Below are positions 16,318 to 23,776 of a stretch of DNA of 64,000 bases, in pieces. The notes beneath the pieces were generated by a model, which made no database searches, was not told the origin of the DNA, and saw only the letters and a list, made by a program, of their open reading frames with translations. The stretch's first letter is position 1, and every line of letters begins with the position of its first letter. The translations under genes and the position numbers were made by a program. The stretch is taken from contig CACYHP010000002.1 in assembly GCA_902774295.1 (NCBI GenBank), positions 124,001 through 188,000 of the forward strand. The letters are read 5' to 3'. This DNA is from an uncultured Bacteroidia bacterium. GTDB lineage: Bacteria; Bacteroidota; Bacteroidia; Bacteroidales; F082.

Positions 16318-17245
16318 ATTTGTGTAATACAATTCTCACGAAAACCGGATAGTGGTCTGAAGGGTTTCGGCGAGTGGTGTTGCTGAACCAAATTTCCTGA
16401 GGAGCGTCTGATGCCTTCTCAGAGGCTGATGATGTCTCGTTTTCGATCCAATAGCTGTTGGTGAGAACGCCGTAAGCCTCAACAGTCGTTGACGGTGACA
16501 CGAAGACGTGGTCGATACGGCTGGTAGTGAAATATTCCGTCTTAAACGCGTTAAATGTGCCGTTCTCAGCGAAGCGGATGCGGGCAGCGTCGTAGGAATC
16601 CTTCAGCAGGCCTGAGTTTGTGAAGATGGTATAAATTTCGTTGGTTTGGTCTACGTTGAAGTCGCCGGTGAGGATGACCGGAGCATCTTTAGCTATCTCT
16701 TGGATGCGAGCCACCACCAGTTTCGCTGCCTCACGACGTGCCACCACGCCGACGTGGTCCATGTGAAGGTTGAAGAAATAGAACGTGGTGCGGTCTTTTT
16801 TCTTTTTTGCGTTGATTTGAAACTTACCCCAGGTGCAGATTCGGATGCAGGCAGCGTCCCAGCCGAGACCAGGTTTTTCGGGTGTTTCGCTGAGCCAGAA
16901 GTTACCGTCTTCGAGCAGCGTCAGCTGGTCTTTTTTATAGAAAATAGCTTCGTGTTCTCCTCTCCTTTCGCCGTCGTCGCGACCTATGCCGATGTAGTCG
17001 TAGCCATCAAGGCCTCTCTTCAAATCCTGAAGCTGACCATAAAGCACTTCCTGGGTGCCGAAAATCAACGGATTCATGAAGTTGACCTGATCGCAGATCA
17101 CCTGGCAGCGCTTTGTCCAGACGTTACCGTTGAGGCTGTCGTTACGATTCTTATAACGGATATTATATGAGCCGACAAGCATCTCTTGAGCGCTAACCGA
17201 GAGCGCTAAGATGCTGAAAAGAGCAATAAAAAAAAGTTTTTTCAT
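16316..17245 (-). CDS. Secreted endonuclease/exonuclease/phosphatase (EEP) family protein
   Basis: A 309-residue protein with a signal peptide ending ALSVSAQ. The EEP fold is shown by SYNIRYKNRND at the start of the mature domain, GTQEV with the metal-binding Glu, FFNLHMDHVG, ILTGDFNVDQ and the closing SRIDHVFVS and NPSDHYPVFV blocks, the latter with the catalytic Asp-His. Such proteins hydrolyse phosphodiesters of nucleic acids or phosphoinositide-like molecules. Relatives in Bacteroidales are exported and stand alone. Substrate unknown. It shares the bidirectional terminator with aqpZ; the peroxiredoxin gene lies 46 bp upstream on the same strand. Confidence 0.88.
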   Translation of the reverse strand: MKKLFFIALFSILALSVSAQEMLVGSYNIRYKNRNDSLNGNVWTKRCQVICDQVNFMNPLIFGTQEVLYGQLQDLKRGLDGYDYIGIGRDDGERRGEHEAIFYKKDQLTLLEDGNFWLSETPEKPGLGWDAACIRICTWGKFQINAKKKKDRTTFYFFNLHMDHVGVVARREAAKLVVARIQEIAKDAPVILTGDFNVDQTNEIYTIFTNSGLLKDSYDAARIRFAENGTFNAFKTEYFTTSRIDHVFVSPSTTVEAYGVLTNSYWIENETSSASEKASDAPQEIWFSNTTRRNPSDHYPVFVRIVLHK

Positions 17246-17290
17246 ATAAATGTGTTGCTTCGCAAAATGTGTTACTTCGTTAAATGTGTT

Positions 17291-17734
17291 TTACAAAATT
17301 TGAGCCGTGTGATTTTTCGTGTCGACTTTGCCGATTGAATCTATTATGACTCCGTTTTCGTCGATGACATAGGTTGTGCGGAGAGTTCCTTCGGTTGTTT
17401 TGCCGTACATTTTCTTCTCGCCCCAGGCTTCGTAGGCTTTGAGGATTGTGAGGTCGGTATCGGCGATGAGGTGGAATGGCAGTTCGTATTTTGCGATGAA
17501 CTTCTGATGCGAGGCGGCGCTGTCGCGGCTCACTCCAAGAACGTTGTAACCCAATGCGATAAAGCGATTATAATTGTCGCGGAGGTCGCAGGCTTCGGCC
17601 GTGCAGCCTGGGGTGCTATCCTTCGGATAGAAATACAAAACGAGCTTCTTTCCAGCGAAATCGCTCAGCTTCACGACGTTTCCATTTTCATCGACGCCCT
17701 CGAAATAAGGGGCTTTTTGACCTGGTTGTAACAT
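17291..17734 (-). CDS. bcp: Thioredoxin-dependent thiol peroxidase (BCP/PrxQ)
   Basis: About 147 residues from MLQPGQKAPYFEG. The start at 17734 is chosen because homologues begin there and the extra eleven upstream codons are not family-like. YPKDSTPGCTAEACDLRD holds the peroxidatic Cys44 and the resolving Cys49, the spacing of the atypical two-Cys PrxQ group. The enzyme reduces hydrogen peroxide and organic peroxides in the cytoplasm with thioredoxin. A TACTTTTG box on the minus strand lies at 17757-17764. The neighbouring HD gene on the same strand ends at 17776. Confidence 0.93.
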   Translation of the reverse strand: MLQPGQKAPYFEGVDENGNVVKLSDFAGKKLVLYFYPKDSTPGCTAEACDLRDNYNRFIALGYNVLGVSRDSAASHQKFIAKYELPFHLIADTDLTILKAYEAWGEKKMYGKTTEGTLRTTYVIDENGVIIDSIGKVDTKNHTAQIL

Positions 17735-17775
17735 GATAATAATTTTTATGTTTCTGCAAAAGTACAAATTATTTT

Positions 17776-18387
17776 TTAAAAATATTTTTCAAAAATATCT
17801 TTTATCTCCTCCTCATTATCAATCATTTGGCGCAGTTTTTCGAGTCTTGCCGTATTAGGCGATTCAGGAAACCAAAGTTTGAGATATCCGTTGCGGCCGT
17901 ATTTCTCATGAAGGTGCTGCATCATGCGGTCGTATTGCTGTTCTTTTGAGAGCTCAGGATAGTGGTCGAGGCCGTATTGGATGGTGCGCTTTACGATGGT
18001 TTCAGGGTCGATGAAGCGGTCGGCTTCAGCAACGATGCGGCCGTAGATGGTGCGAGGGGCATTTTTTGCTGAGGCGCGATGGTCTTCAGCGGCATCGGCC
18101 ATGGTCTGAATCTGCTCCTCTGTGAACCACTTCCGAAGGTTCTCATCGGCTTTTATAATCTGCGCCGACACCTCATGATGATGCTCACGACCCTCGCAAA
18201 GACCGGTGTCGTGATATGCTGCGATGACATAAACCATGTTTACATCCACATCTAAAAATTTAGATATTTCTATGCTTTGCTGGATTACCATATTGACATG
18301 GTCACGCTGATGTGCCGCGTCGAAATTGTCGTAACGCGGAATGATTTCGGATTCGATATAAGAGACTATGTCGGGATTAATTTTCAT
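17776..18387 (-). CDS. HD-domain hydrolase
   Basis: About 203 residues from MKINPDIVSYIESEIIPRYD; the upstream in-frame Met at 18432 lies in front of the promoter and is rejected. Metal-binding HD residues are seen in QRDHV (His30), AAYHDTG (His59, Asp60) and EGREHHHE, plus EDHRAS. It resembles small bacterial HD phosphohydrolases that act on nucleotides or related phosphate esters; no relA/spoT or PDE module is attached. The minus-strand -7 box TACTTTTG at 18392-18399 ends four bases before the ATG, so the mRNA is probably leaderless. Confidence 0.8.
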   Translation of the reverse strand: MKINPDIVSYIESEIIPRYDNFDAAHQRDHVNMVIQQSIEISKFLDVDVNMVYVIAAYHDTGLCEGREHHHEVSAQIIKADENLRKWFTEEQIQTMADAAEDHRASAKNAPRTIYGRIVAEADRFIDPETIVKRTIQYGLDHYPELSKEQQYDRMMQHLHEKYGRNGYLKLWFPESPNTARLEKLRQMIDNEEEIKDIFEKYF

Positions 18388-18391
18388 ATGA

Positions 18392-18399
18392 CAAAAGTA
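18392..18399 (-). promoter_or_regulatory. -7 box (TACTTTTG) of the HD gene, leaderless arrangement
   Basis: Only four bases separate this box from the preferred ATG at 18387, which decides between the two possible starts. Confidence 0.55.
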
Positions 18400-18440
18400 C
18401 AAAAAATCACAAATCACAAGTCCATTTTTCAAAAAATCCG

Positions 18441-18448
18441 TATTTTTG
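18441..18448 (+). promoter_or_regulatory. -7 box (TATTTTTG) of the SDR gene
   Basis: TATTTTTG ends seven bases before the ATG at 18456; the leader must be at most a few bases. Confidence 0.55.
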
Positions 18449-18455
18449 TAGCATT

Positions 18456-19292
18456 ATGAAAAACACAAAAAAAGTAATCCTCATCACTGGAGGTAGTTCG
18501 GGAATCGGGTATGACTCAGCGATAGCGCTGGCAAAGCAGGGGCATAAGGTTTATGCGGCGGCACGTCGTATTGAGATGATGGAGCCGCTCAAGGAATACG
18601 GCATAGTGCCGCTCAGCCTCGACGTGACAGACGACAGCTCGATGCAAGAATGCGTAAAATCAGTGCTTGACGCTGAAGGCAGAATCGACGTTTTGGTCAA
18701 CAACGCGGGCTACGGTTATTTTGGTGCGATTGAAAACGTCGCCATGGAGGAAGCCCGCAAGCAGTTGGAAGTCAACGTGTTCGGGTTGGCGCGGATGTGT
18801 CAGCTCGTGCTTCCGACGATGCGCGGGCAGCATTCAGGTCGCATCATCAACATCGCATCAATAGCGGGAAGAGCCACCATGTATTTCGGAGGCTGGTACA
18901 ACGTCTCGAAATATGCTGTCGAGACCTTCAGCGACGCGCTCCGCATGGAGACGAAGCCTTTCGGCATCGACGTGGTGCTGATTGAGCCGAGCACCATCAA
19001 GACAAACTGGGGCATCATCGCTGCCGACAACCTCGAGGCATCGTCAAAAGGCACCGTATACGAGGAAAGAGCCATCAATGAGGCCAACAATATGCACAAG
19101 GCCTATCGCTCAAACCTCTTCTCGAAGCCTGCGGTGGTGACACGCGCCATCTGCAAGGCAGTGAACCGCAGCTGTCCTCGCACGCGATACTGCGTCGGGA
19201 GAGGCGGCAAGACGGTGGTTTTCCTGCACAGCATTCTTCCCACAAGATGGTGGGACAGGATTAACAGGATAATGACAAAAAAAGTTCTATAA
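18456..19292 (+). CDS. Short-chain dehydrogenase/reductase
   Basis: A 278-residue classical SDR. The nucleotide-binding TGGSSGIG is at 11-18, with AAARR after the second strand suggesting NADP(H) preference; NNAGYG follows, and the catalytic Tyr148-x-x-x-Lys152 is in YNVSKYAVE with an upstream Ser in NIASIAG. IEPSTIKTNWG is the usual loop after the active site. Residues after about 245 form a hydrophobic and basic tail (VVFLHSILPTRWWDRINRIM) often seen in SDRs that touch membranes or lipids. Substrate unknown. A strong hairpin terminator follows. Confidence 0.9.
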   Translation: MKNTKKVILITGGSSGIGYDSAIALAKQGHKVYAAARRIEMMEPLKEYGIVPLSLDVTDDSSMQECVKSVLDAEGRIDVLVNNAGYGYFGAIENVAMEEARKQLEVNVFGLARMCQLVLPTMRGQHSGRIINIASIAGRATMYFGGWYNVSKYAVETFSDALRMETKPFGIDVVLIEPSTIKTNWGIIAADNLEASSKGTVYEERAINEANNMHKAYRSNLFSKPAVVTRAICKAVNRSCPRTRYCVGRGGKTVVFLHSILPTRWWDRINRIMTKKVL

Positions 19293-19395
19293 TTTTAGAC
19301 AGGATTAACAAGATTAACAAGATTTAGGACGACTAGTTTAGTCGTCCTAATTTTTAAAAGAGATAATATCCTGTAAATCTTGTTAATCCTGTCTT
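19255..19395. repeat. GGATTAACA dispersed repeats flanking a terminator (family D)
   Basis: Copies of (A)CAGGATTAACAAGATT occur at about 19257-19272 and 19298-19322, and in inverse orientation (AATCTTGTTAATCCTGTC) at about 19376-19394. They bracket the hairpin at 19324-19350. The left copy encodes the last SDR codons (DRINRIM) and the right copy abuts the DUF1846 stop. Confidence 0.7.
19324..19355. terminator. Rho-independent terminator after the SDR gene
   Basis: A perfect 12 bp stem (19324-19335 with 19339-19350; TTAGGACGACTA) has a 3 nt loop and five T on the plus strand. It can also serve the convergent DUF1846 gene. Confidence 0.85.
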
Positions 19396-20854
19396 ATTTC
19401 TTCACAGGGTCACATGTCAAGCCGATACCGAGTTTCTTGAAGATTTTGCGGTCGACTTCAGAGAGCATCACCGTGGAGTGCACCTGGCAGCCATTGAGTT
19501 GCGGCAGCACGTCGAGGGCTTTCTTGCAGTTTTCATCCCACAACGAGAGCATCGACAGTGCCACAAGCACCTCGTCGGTGTGAAGGCGCGGGTTCTTTCC
19601 GTTAAGGATGCCCACTTTCGTCTTTTGGATAGGCTCAATCATCGCCTGAGGGATGAGTTTCACCTCATGACCGATGCCTGCCACGTGTTTGGTGGCGTTA
19701 AGAATCAGAGCGGCACTCGAGCCAAGCAACGAGCTGGCGTGCGCCGTGATGATAGTGCCGTCTTCGAGCTCGATGGCAGCTGAGTGTTCCTTCTCCTGCT
19801 CCTTGCGTTCCTTGGCTGCGATGGTGGTCTTACGGTCTGCGGTGGTAATCTTCGCCTGTTTCATAAGCAAAGCGATCTTATTCACCTCGTTCTCGCTACC
19901 TTTGCCTGTTGCAAGTTCGCAAAGCGCTGTGTAATAACGTCTTATGATTTCATCGTTAGATGCCTTGCAGCAGATATCATCGTCGCTGAGGCAGTAGCCC
20001 GCCATGTTGACACCCATGTCGGTAGGCGATTTATATGGGTTTTCACCATATATAGATTCGAAGATAGCGTTTAGGACCGGGAATATCTCGATGTCACGGT
20101 TATAGTTGACGGCTGTCTCGCCGTAAGCTTCTAGATGGAACGGGTCGATCATGTTCACGTCGTTGAGGTCGGCGGTGGCAGCCTCGTAAGCGATGTTCAC
20201 CGGATGTTTCAGCGGCAGGTTCCAGATAGGGAAAGTCTCGTATTTGGCATATCCCGCCTTGATGCCGCGTTTGTTCTCATGATACAGCTGGCTGAGGCAT
20301 ACCGCCATCTTGCCGCTACCTGGTCCCGGAGCGGTGATGACGACGAGCGGACGTTGCGTCTCGACGTAATCGTTCTTGCCAAAGCCGTCTTCCGAGTCGA
20401 TAAGCGCCACATTGTTAGGATAACCCTCGATGATGCGGTGGTAATACACCTTGATACCCAGTCTCTCCAGACGGCGACGATAAGCGTCGGCACTCGCCTG
20501 ACCGTTGTAATGAGTAATGACAACAGAATTGACCATGAAACCGCGGTTCATAAACTCCTCGCGCAGACGCAGCACATCGACATCGTAGGTGATGCCGAGG
20601 TCACCACGCACCTTGTTCTTCTCGATATCAACGGCGCTGATGACAATGACGATCTCCGCCACGTCAGCAAGCTGCATCAACATTCTCAGCTTGATGTCAG
20701 GCTGGAAACCTGGCAAGACACGACTTGCATGATAGTCGTCAAACAGCTTCCCGCCAAATTCCAAATAAAGCTTATCACCGAATTTAGCGATGCGTTCTTT
20801 AATATGTTCAGACTGGATTTTAAGGTATTTTTCGCTATCGAACCCGTATTTCAT
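19394..20854 (-). CDS. DUF1846 domain-containing protein
   Basis: A 486-residue cytoplasmic protein that matches the DUF1846 family over its full expected length: it starts KYGFDSEKYLKIQSEHI, has LYLEFGGKLFDDYHASRVLPG, the P-loop-like APGPGSGKMAVCLSQLY, and GYCLSDDDICCKASNDEIIRRY. Structures are known for Gram-positive members but the biological role is not established to my knowledge. It is transcribed alone; a minus-strand TATCTTTG lies at 20883-20890. Repeat family D touches its 3' end. Confidence 0.88.
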   Translation of the reverse strand: MKYGFDSEKYLKIQSEHIKERIAKFGDKLYLEFGGKLFDDYHASRVLPGFQPDIKLRMLMQLADVAEIVIVISAVDIEKNKVRGDLGITYDVDVLRLREEFMNRGFMVNSVVITHYNGQASADAYRRRLERLGIKVYYHRIIEGYPNNVALIDSEDGFGKNDYVETQRPLVVITAPGPGSGKMAVCLSQLYHENKRGIKAGYAKYETFPIWNLPLKHPVNIAYEAATADLNDVNMIDPFHLEAYGETAVNYNRDIEIFPVLNAIFESIYGENPYKSPTDMGVNMAGYCLSDDDICCKASNDEIIRRYYTALCELATGKGSENEVNKIALLMKQAKITTADRKTTIAAKERKEQEKEHSAAIELEDGTIITAHASSLLGSSAALILNATKHVAGIGHEVKLIPQAMIEPIQKTKVGILNGKNPRLHTDEVLVALSMLSLWDENCKKALDVLPQLNGCQVHSTVMLSEVDRKIFKKLGIGLTCDPVKK

Positions 20855-20882
20855 GATGCTAAAAATTTATCAATACGGGATG

Positions 20883-20890
20883 CAAAGATA
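20883..20890 (-). promoter_or_regulatory. -7 box (TATCTTTG) of the DUF1846 gene
   Basis: Minus-strand TATCTTTG, 28 bp before the start at 20854. Confidence 0.55.
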
Positions 20891-20928
20891 CGGAAAATTT
20901 TCGAACTGACGATATTTTTTCTAAAAAA

Positions 20929-21555
20929 TTAAATTATACCGTGTTCAAGGGCAAATCGCACCATCTCGACGGATGAGGAAAGCCCTAACTTATTGAAGAT
21001 GTTAGTCTTATGAGAGTTGACAGCACGCAGGCTGATATTGAATTTATCGGCTATCTCCTTCCCCATCAAGCCGTCACAGCACGCCTCTATTATTTCAAGT
21101 TCGCGTTTGGTCAGCAGCGATGAAGATTTCTTGTCAAGGCGGGCGTCGACGATATCGCGCACTAGCACGGCGAGGTCACGGCCATAGTATGGCACTCCTT
21201 CATTTACCGATGCCACGGCATCGCGCACCTCTTCAAGAGGTCCGTTTTTGCTGATGAACCCGTCAATGCCTATCTGCATGAGCTGATTTATGATATATTC
21301 CTTGGTGTCGGCTGACACTATGATGATTTTTATGTCGGGGTATTCTGCACGGAGACGTTGCGCCACCTCAATGCCGCTGGTGCCGGGCATGAGCACGTCA
21401 AGAAGAATGAGGTCGCAAGGCACGCCTTCGAGGAGTTTCTCGAAGAGATAGTCGGCGGTAGCCGCATCGATGGTGACCTTGTGGGTGGTGCCTTGAAGGC
21501 TGCTTCGGAGACCCAGACGGATTAGTTCGTGATCATCTAATATTGCTATGTTCAT
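20929..21555 (-). CDS. LuxR/NarL-type response regulator
   Basis: A 208-residue protein with a receiver domain (DDHE acidic pair at 7-8, phospho-acceptor Asp53 in LILLDVLMPGTSG, conserved Ser and Lys in IIVSADT and FISKNG) and a C-terminal helix-turn-helix of the LuxR class (LTKRELEIIEACCDGLMGKE, NISLRAVNSHKTNIFNKLGL). It lies 18 bp behind the histidine kinase gene on the same strand and is almost certainly its partner. The promoter of the pair is divergent from cassette locus 3, so that cassette is the obvious candidate target. Confidence 0.93.
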   Translation of the reverse strand: MNIAILDDHELIRLGLRSSLQGTTHKVTIDAATADYLFEKLLEGVPCDLILLDVLMPGTSGIEVAQRLRAEYPDIKIIIVSADTKEYIINQLMQIGIDGFISKNGPLEEVRDAVASVNEGVPYYGRDLAVLVRDIVDARLDKKSSSLLTKRELEIIEACCDGLMGKEIADKFNISLRAVNSHKTNIFNKLGLSSSVEMVRFALEHGII

Positions 21556-21573
21556 GTTCTGATTATATTTACT

Positions 21574-23346
21574 TTATTCAGATTTAGGTAAGATAACAAC
21601 AAATGTGGAGCCTTTACAAGGTTCGCTTTCCACTTTCATGACACCTTTGTTGCGATGGATGAGCTCGCGGCATAAGAGCATGCCTATGCCTGTGCCTCCT
21701 TCGCCTTTGGTGCCGGTCTGCGACGCCACAGCATGATTGGCAGTCATCAGCTCGTGAACACGCTCACGGCTCATGCCCACGCCATGGTCGCGGATATATA
21801 TGCCGTCGTTCGAGTCGGTGATGCCAATTTCAACGGTGCCTCCGTCATGCGAGAATTTGACAGCATTGCTGAGGATGTTACGTATCACTGTGCGCACAGT
21901 GTCACGGTCAGCCATGACAAGACAGCGACGGGTGTTCAACACCAAAACGATATGTTTCAGGTCGGCATAGCTGCGTATGTTGGCAACCACATCACCAACG
22001 ATACTGTTGAGGTCGATGCGTACAGGGCTGATTTTTTTCTTGCCGTTTTCGAGAAGTGCCATTTGCTGAAGGTTATAAAGCAAATCGAGCTGCTCGTCGC
22101 TACTCGAGAGAAGCCGTCCGATATTAGCGTAAATCTCATCGCGGCTGTAATTCTCGTAGTTATTGTAAAACAGCCGCAGCATCTGCTGTTGTGCCACCAT
22201 AGGATTTTTGAGGTCGTGTGTGAGGATGGTGTAATTACGGTTTTTAGTCTTAAAAAGACTAATCTGGATGCGTATAAACATCACCAGCAATGCTATTGCC
22301 ACCACTGTCAGGATGATGATGGCGATGAGCCAGATCAGACGTTGCCGTTGTGTTTGGATTGTTTGTGCCTGCAGTAGCAGCTGCTGTTCCTTGCGTTGTG
22401 TGTCGTAGCGCACCTGCCACAGTGTGAGTTGGCGTTCCGACTCCTCGGTCTGTATGATGTCGCGCAACTCGCTGTAACGTTCGAGGCAACGTGCCGCCTC
22501 CTCGTAATCGCCTTGGTTTTTCGCCTCTTGTGCGAGGCTGCTGCATGCCTGCATCTCCTGGCGTTTCATCCCGAGAGTCTTGGCAATGTCGGCGGCTTCA
22601 CGGTAACGTCCCAGCTGAAGCAGTGTGATGACTTCGGTGGCGCGGTTGTTGGTCTCCCGTGCTGTCTCAAGAGCTTCCTCGTTGCACTGGCGGGCATTCT
22701 CCTCGTCGCCAAGCTTTTGATATATGTTGCCCAGCTGAGAGAGACGCATGCCCACCTGCGGTTTTCTATCCAGCTTGTCGTCAATGAGGTAAGCCTCGGT
22801 GGTAAGATCAAGAGCCTGCAGCAGTGCCGCTTTGCGTTCGTCACCAGGAAGCGTCATGGCTTGAGCCACAAGCACCTCTCCGAGCATAGCCTTACGCACA
22901 GCAAGTGACTTCTCGGTGTGCCCAACGTCGTTCCTTACAAGATCCTCCTCGATGTCAATAGCACGATTGAGATAACGTATCGCCACGTCATGTTTGCCTG
23001 CCGAAGAGTAAATCCCGGCAAGGTTACCTAACGACACCGAGATGTTTGCGGGATCGCCCTGCATCTCATCGTAACTAAGACACAATTCACCATAATAAAG
23101 GGCTTTTTCATAGTCGCCGAGACGATGATAGCAGTAAAGCAGGCATGAATAAAACTCACACTGCAGCTCGAGGGAGTCGGCAGGCACTCGGGCAAGGCCG
23201 TTCTCGTTGATTCGAATCGCCTCTGGAATTCGGCCACTCATAGCTTCAGCATAGGCACTGTCGACAAGATGAATGAAATCATCGGACTGCGCATTGGCGA
23301 CAGAAACCGAGAAAACCAATAATATTAATATGTATAAATTTTTCAT
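21574..23346 (-). CDS. Membrane histidine kinase with periplasmic TPR sensor region
   Basis: A 590-residue kinase. Signal peptide 1-20 (ending VSVANAQ), then about 300 residues of tetratricopeptide-like helices (for example EFYSCLLYCYHRLGDYEKAL and LSQLGNIYQKLGDEENARQC), a Gln-rich helix, a membrane helix at about 338-358, an HDLKNP box with phospho-acceptor His377, an N box (IRNILSNAVKFSHDG), and ATP-lid motifs DHGVGMS and GEGGTGIGMLLC. This layout (exported TPR sensor, single membrane pass, kinase) is common in Bacteroidota and pairs with a separate NarL regulator, as here. The -7 box ends only four bases before the ATG, suggesting a leaderless mRNA. The signal is unknown; envelope state or peptides are possibilities for TPR sensors. 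Confidence 0.9.
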   Translation of the reverse strand: MKNLYILILLVFSVSVANAQSDDFIHLVDSAYAEAMSGRIPEAIRINENGLARVPADSLELQCEFYSCLLYCYHRLGDYEKALYYGELCLSYDEMQGDPANISVSLGNLAGIYSSAGKHDVAIRYLNRAIDIEEDLVRNDVGHTEKSLAVRKAMLGEVLVAQAMTLPGDERKAALLQALDLTTEAYLIDDKLDRKPQVGMRLSQLGNIYQKLGDEENARQCNEEALETARETNNRATEVITLLQLGRYREAADIAKTLGMKRQEMQACSSLAQEAKNQGDYEEAARCLERYSELRDIIQTEESERQLTLWQVRYDTQRKEQQLLLQAQTIQTQRQRLIWLIAIIILTVVAIALLVMFIRIQISLFKTKNRNYTILTHDLKNPMVAQQQMLRLFYNNYENYSRDEIYANIGRLLSSSDEQLDLLYNLQQMALLENGKKKISPVRIDLNSIVGDVVANIRSYADLKHIVLVLNTRRCLVMADRDTVRTVIRNILSNAVKFSHDGGTVEIGITDSNDGIYIRDHGVGMSRERVHELMTANHAVASQTGTKGEGGTGIGMLLCRELIHRNKGVMKVESEPCKGSTFVVILPKSE

Positions 23347-23350
23347 GTCG

Positions 23351-23381
23351 CAAAATTACAATAGTAATTTTAAATTGTCAA
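23351..23381 (-). promoter_or_regulatory. Promoter of the kinase/regulator pair (-33 TTGAC, -7 TAATTTTG)
   Basis: On the minus strand TTG at 23381-23379 and TAATTTTG at 23358-23351 are separated by exactly 20 bp. The -33 element is the outer end of the left arm of the inverted repeat 23377-23457. Confidence 0.65.
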
Positions 23382-23457
23382 GTACCTAAAACTCGCAAAA
23401 TTAAAACAAAAATCTTTTAAAAAAACTAAAAAAAAATGCGAGTTTTGGGTAGTTGAC
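23377..23457. promoter_or_regulatory. 21-bp inverted repeat forming a mirror-symmetric divergent promoter region
   Basis: Left arm 23377-23397 and right arm 23437-23457 are complementary at 19 of 21 positions, around a 39 bp A-rich spacer. Each arm's outer end supplies the TTGAC -33 element of the promoter pointing outward, each with a 20 bp gap to an identical TAATTTTG -7 box. It is therefore a strong candidate operator shared by the two-component genes and the cassette at 23514-25390. Confidence 0.65.
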
Positions 23458-23483
23458 GGGCTTTATTATTGACTATAATTTTG
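23453..23483 (+). promoter_or_regulatory. Promoter of cassette locus 3 (-33 TTGAC, -7 TAATTTTG)
   Basis: TTG at 23453-23455 and TAATTTTG at 23476-23483 have a 20 bp gap; the ATG is at 23514. Confidence 0.65.
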
Positions 23484-23513
23484 CATCGTAAAATTGACAC
23501 AAATATTAGAACT

Positions 23514-23774
23514 ATGAAAAAAGCAAAAAAAATGAGAGCTCTCATGCTTTCAGGGGCGATGGCTGCGATGATGCTGCCATTGGCATCAAACGCCCAAAGA
23601 AACGACGGTTTCTTCAATGATTATCAGACTGAAAACAGGGATTGGAATCCGGCATATTCTTTCGGATTCGGCCTGACCACCACTGAAGACCCCACAGCAC
23701 CTGTCGGTAGCGGATTACTAATTATGCTCGGCGCAGGAGCAGGCTATTTGATTTTCAAGAAAAAGGAGGACTAA
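23514..23774 (+). CDS. Small exported protein with PxGSGLLI-type C-terminal segment (cassette locus 3)
   Basis: An 86-residue protein from MKKAKKMRALML; the longer reading frame starts upstream of the promoter and is rejected. Signal peptide ends LPLASNA, the mature part begins QRNDGFFNDYQTENRDWN, and PVGSGLLIMLGAGAGY lies at 63-78 before the tail LIFKKKED. It parallels the genes at 2704-3000 and the first 83 residues of the fusion at 3177-5414: the QRND/QNDAFF mature start, an aromatic and Asp/Asn-rich spacer, then the motif. Its stop is 2 bp before the lipoprotein start, so the two are translated together. Function unknown. Confidence 0.78.
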   Translation: MKKAKKMRALMLSGAMAAMMLPLASNAQRNDGFFNDYQTENRDWNPAYSFGFGLTTTEDPTAPVGSGLLIMLGAGAGYLIFKKKED

Positions 23775-23776
23775 TC

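Noticed and set aside
20135..20932. A 265-codon plus-strand frame opposite the DUF1846 gene
   Set aside because: It is antisense to a full-length conserved protein and lacks any motif or promoter.
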